Origin: Guillardia theta CCMP2712
Taxonomy: Eukaryota; Cryptophyceae; Pyrenomonadales; Geminigeraceae
DNA: 64,000 nucleotides
Reading direction: 5' to 3'
Assembly: GCF_000315625.1 (NCBI RefSeq)
Contig: NW_005434653.1
Span: forward strand, 379,797-443,796
The notes under the pieces are model-generated. The model was not told the DNA's origin. It was given only the letters and a program-made list of their open reading frames with translations, and ran no database searches. Made by a program: the position numbers and the translations under genes. Shown here one piece after another: positions 63,855-64,000 of this stretch (its first letter is position 1; the number at the start of each line of letters is the position of its first letter).

Positions 63855-64000
63855 GACCCTCGTGCCCCTCTTTCTCCAGAACCCTGCTTCCCCGCACCGA
63901 GCGGCATCCCCATCACAACTGCATCGCCTCCATAGCCCTCATCCTGAACGGTCTCAGCACTTCGTGTCATTCTGCTTCTCAACCTCCGTATTCGCATCAA
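63855..64000 (-). CDS. Possible exon of a gene running off the right edge
   Basis: The minus strand is open from the window edge, with an ATG at 63998 (MRIRRLRSRMTRSAETVQDE), and ends at a strong donor GTAAGTGAGG (63845-63854). The translation is Gly-rich and matches nothing I know. Confidence 0.22.

Overview
This is eukaryotic nuclear DNA. Genes are split by short GT-AG spliceosomal introns, mostly 43-65 nt and a few of 150-350 nt. Products include a Sec61 beta subunit, CDK and MAPKK-type kinases, an anoctamin, and FHA, BTB-BACK-WD40 and IQ/WW proteins, and there is a Ty3/gypsy LTR retrotransposon. Moderate GC, dense small introns, pyrimidine microsatellites, huge Cys-rich surface proteins and one protein with a secretory-type leader on a ribosome-associated factor suggest a unicellular alga. 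My best guess is a cryptophyte such as Guillardia, but nothing in the window proves it.

Layout. 1-4005: two CDK7-like kinase genes head to head. The left copy has lost its catalytic core; the right copy is an intact 8-exon gene. 4379-12714 (-): a giant membrane protein with repeated Sushi-like modules. 12715-15250: gene-poor, with GC-rich islands. 15252-16480 (+): a Tma46/ZC3H15-like protein without zinc fingers and with a hydrophobic leader. About 18544-26747 (+): a second giant secreted protein. 27219-32749: a Ty3/gypsy element with identical 132-bp LTRs, a canonical -1 frameshift signal at the end of gag and an in-frame UAG before RT. 35282-36867 (+): a MAPKK-like kinase. 37503-38244 (+): a small one-TM protein. 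About 38870-39719 (-): an FHA plus parvulin-like gene. 39885-39934: a perfect 50-bp palindrome. 40694-42216 (+): a protein with near-identical 43-residue repeats. 42607-43255 (-): Sec61 beta. 44292-46241 (-): an IQ/WW protein. 47067-52322 (+): an anoctamin/TMEM16 gene whose introns are full of microsatellites. 52416 to about 56620 (-): BTB-BACK-WD40. 58617-59687 (-): a glutathione S-transferase. 59978-62806 (-): a GT25-like secretory glycosyltransferase. 62807-64000: a GC island and a possible exon running off the edge.

The genes do not form an operon or one pathway. Shared themes are secretion and the cell surface (Sec61 beta, a GT25-like enzyme and two giant N-glycosylation-rich surface proteins), membrane channels or scramblases, and signalling (three kinases, FHA-PPIase, IQ/WW, BTB-WD40). 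Exon joins quoted here were made by hand from GT/AG sites, reading phase and family consensus, and have no transcript support.
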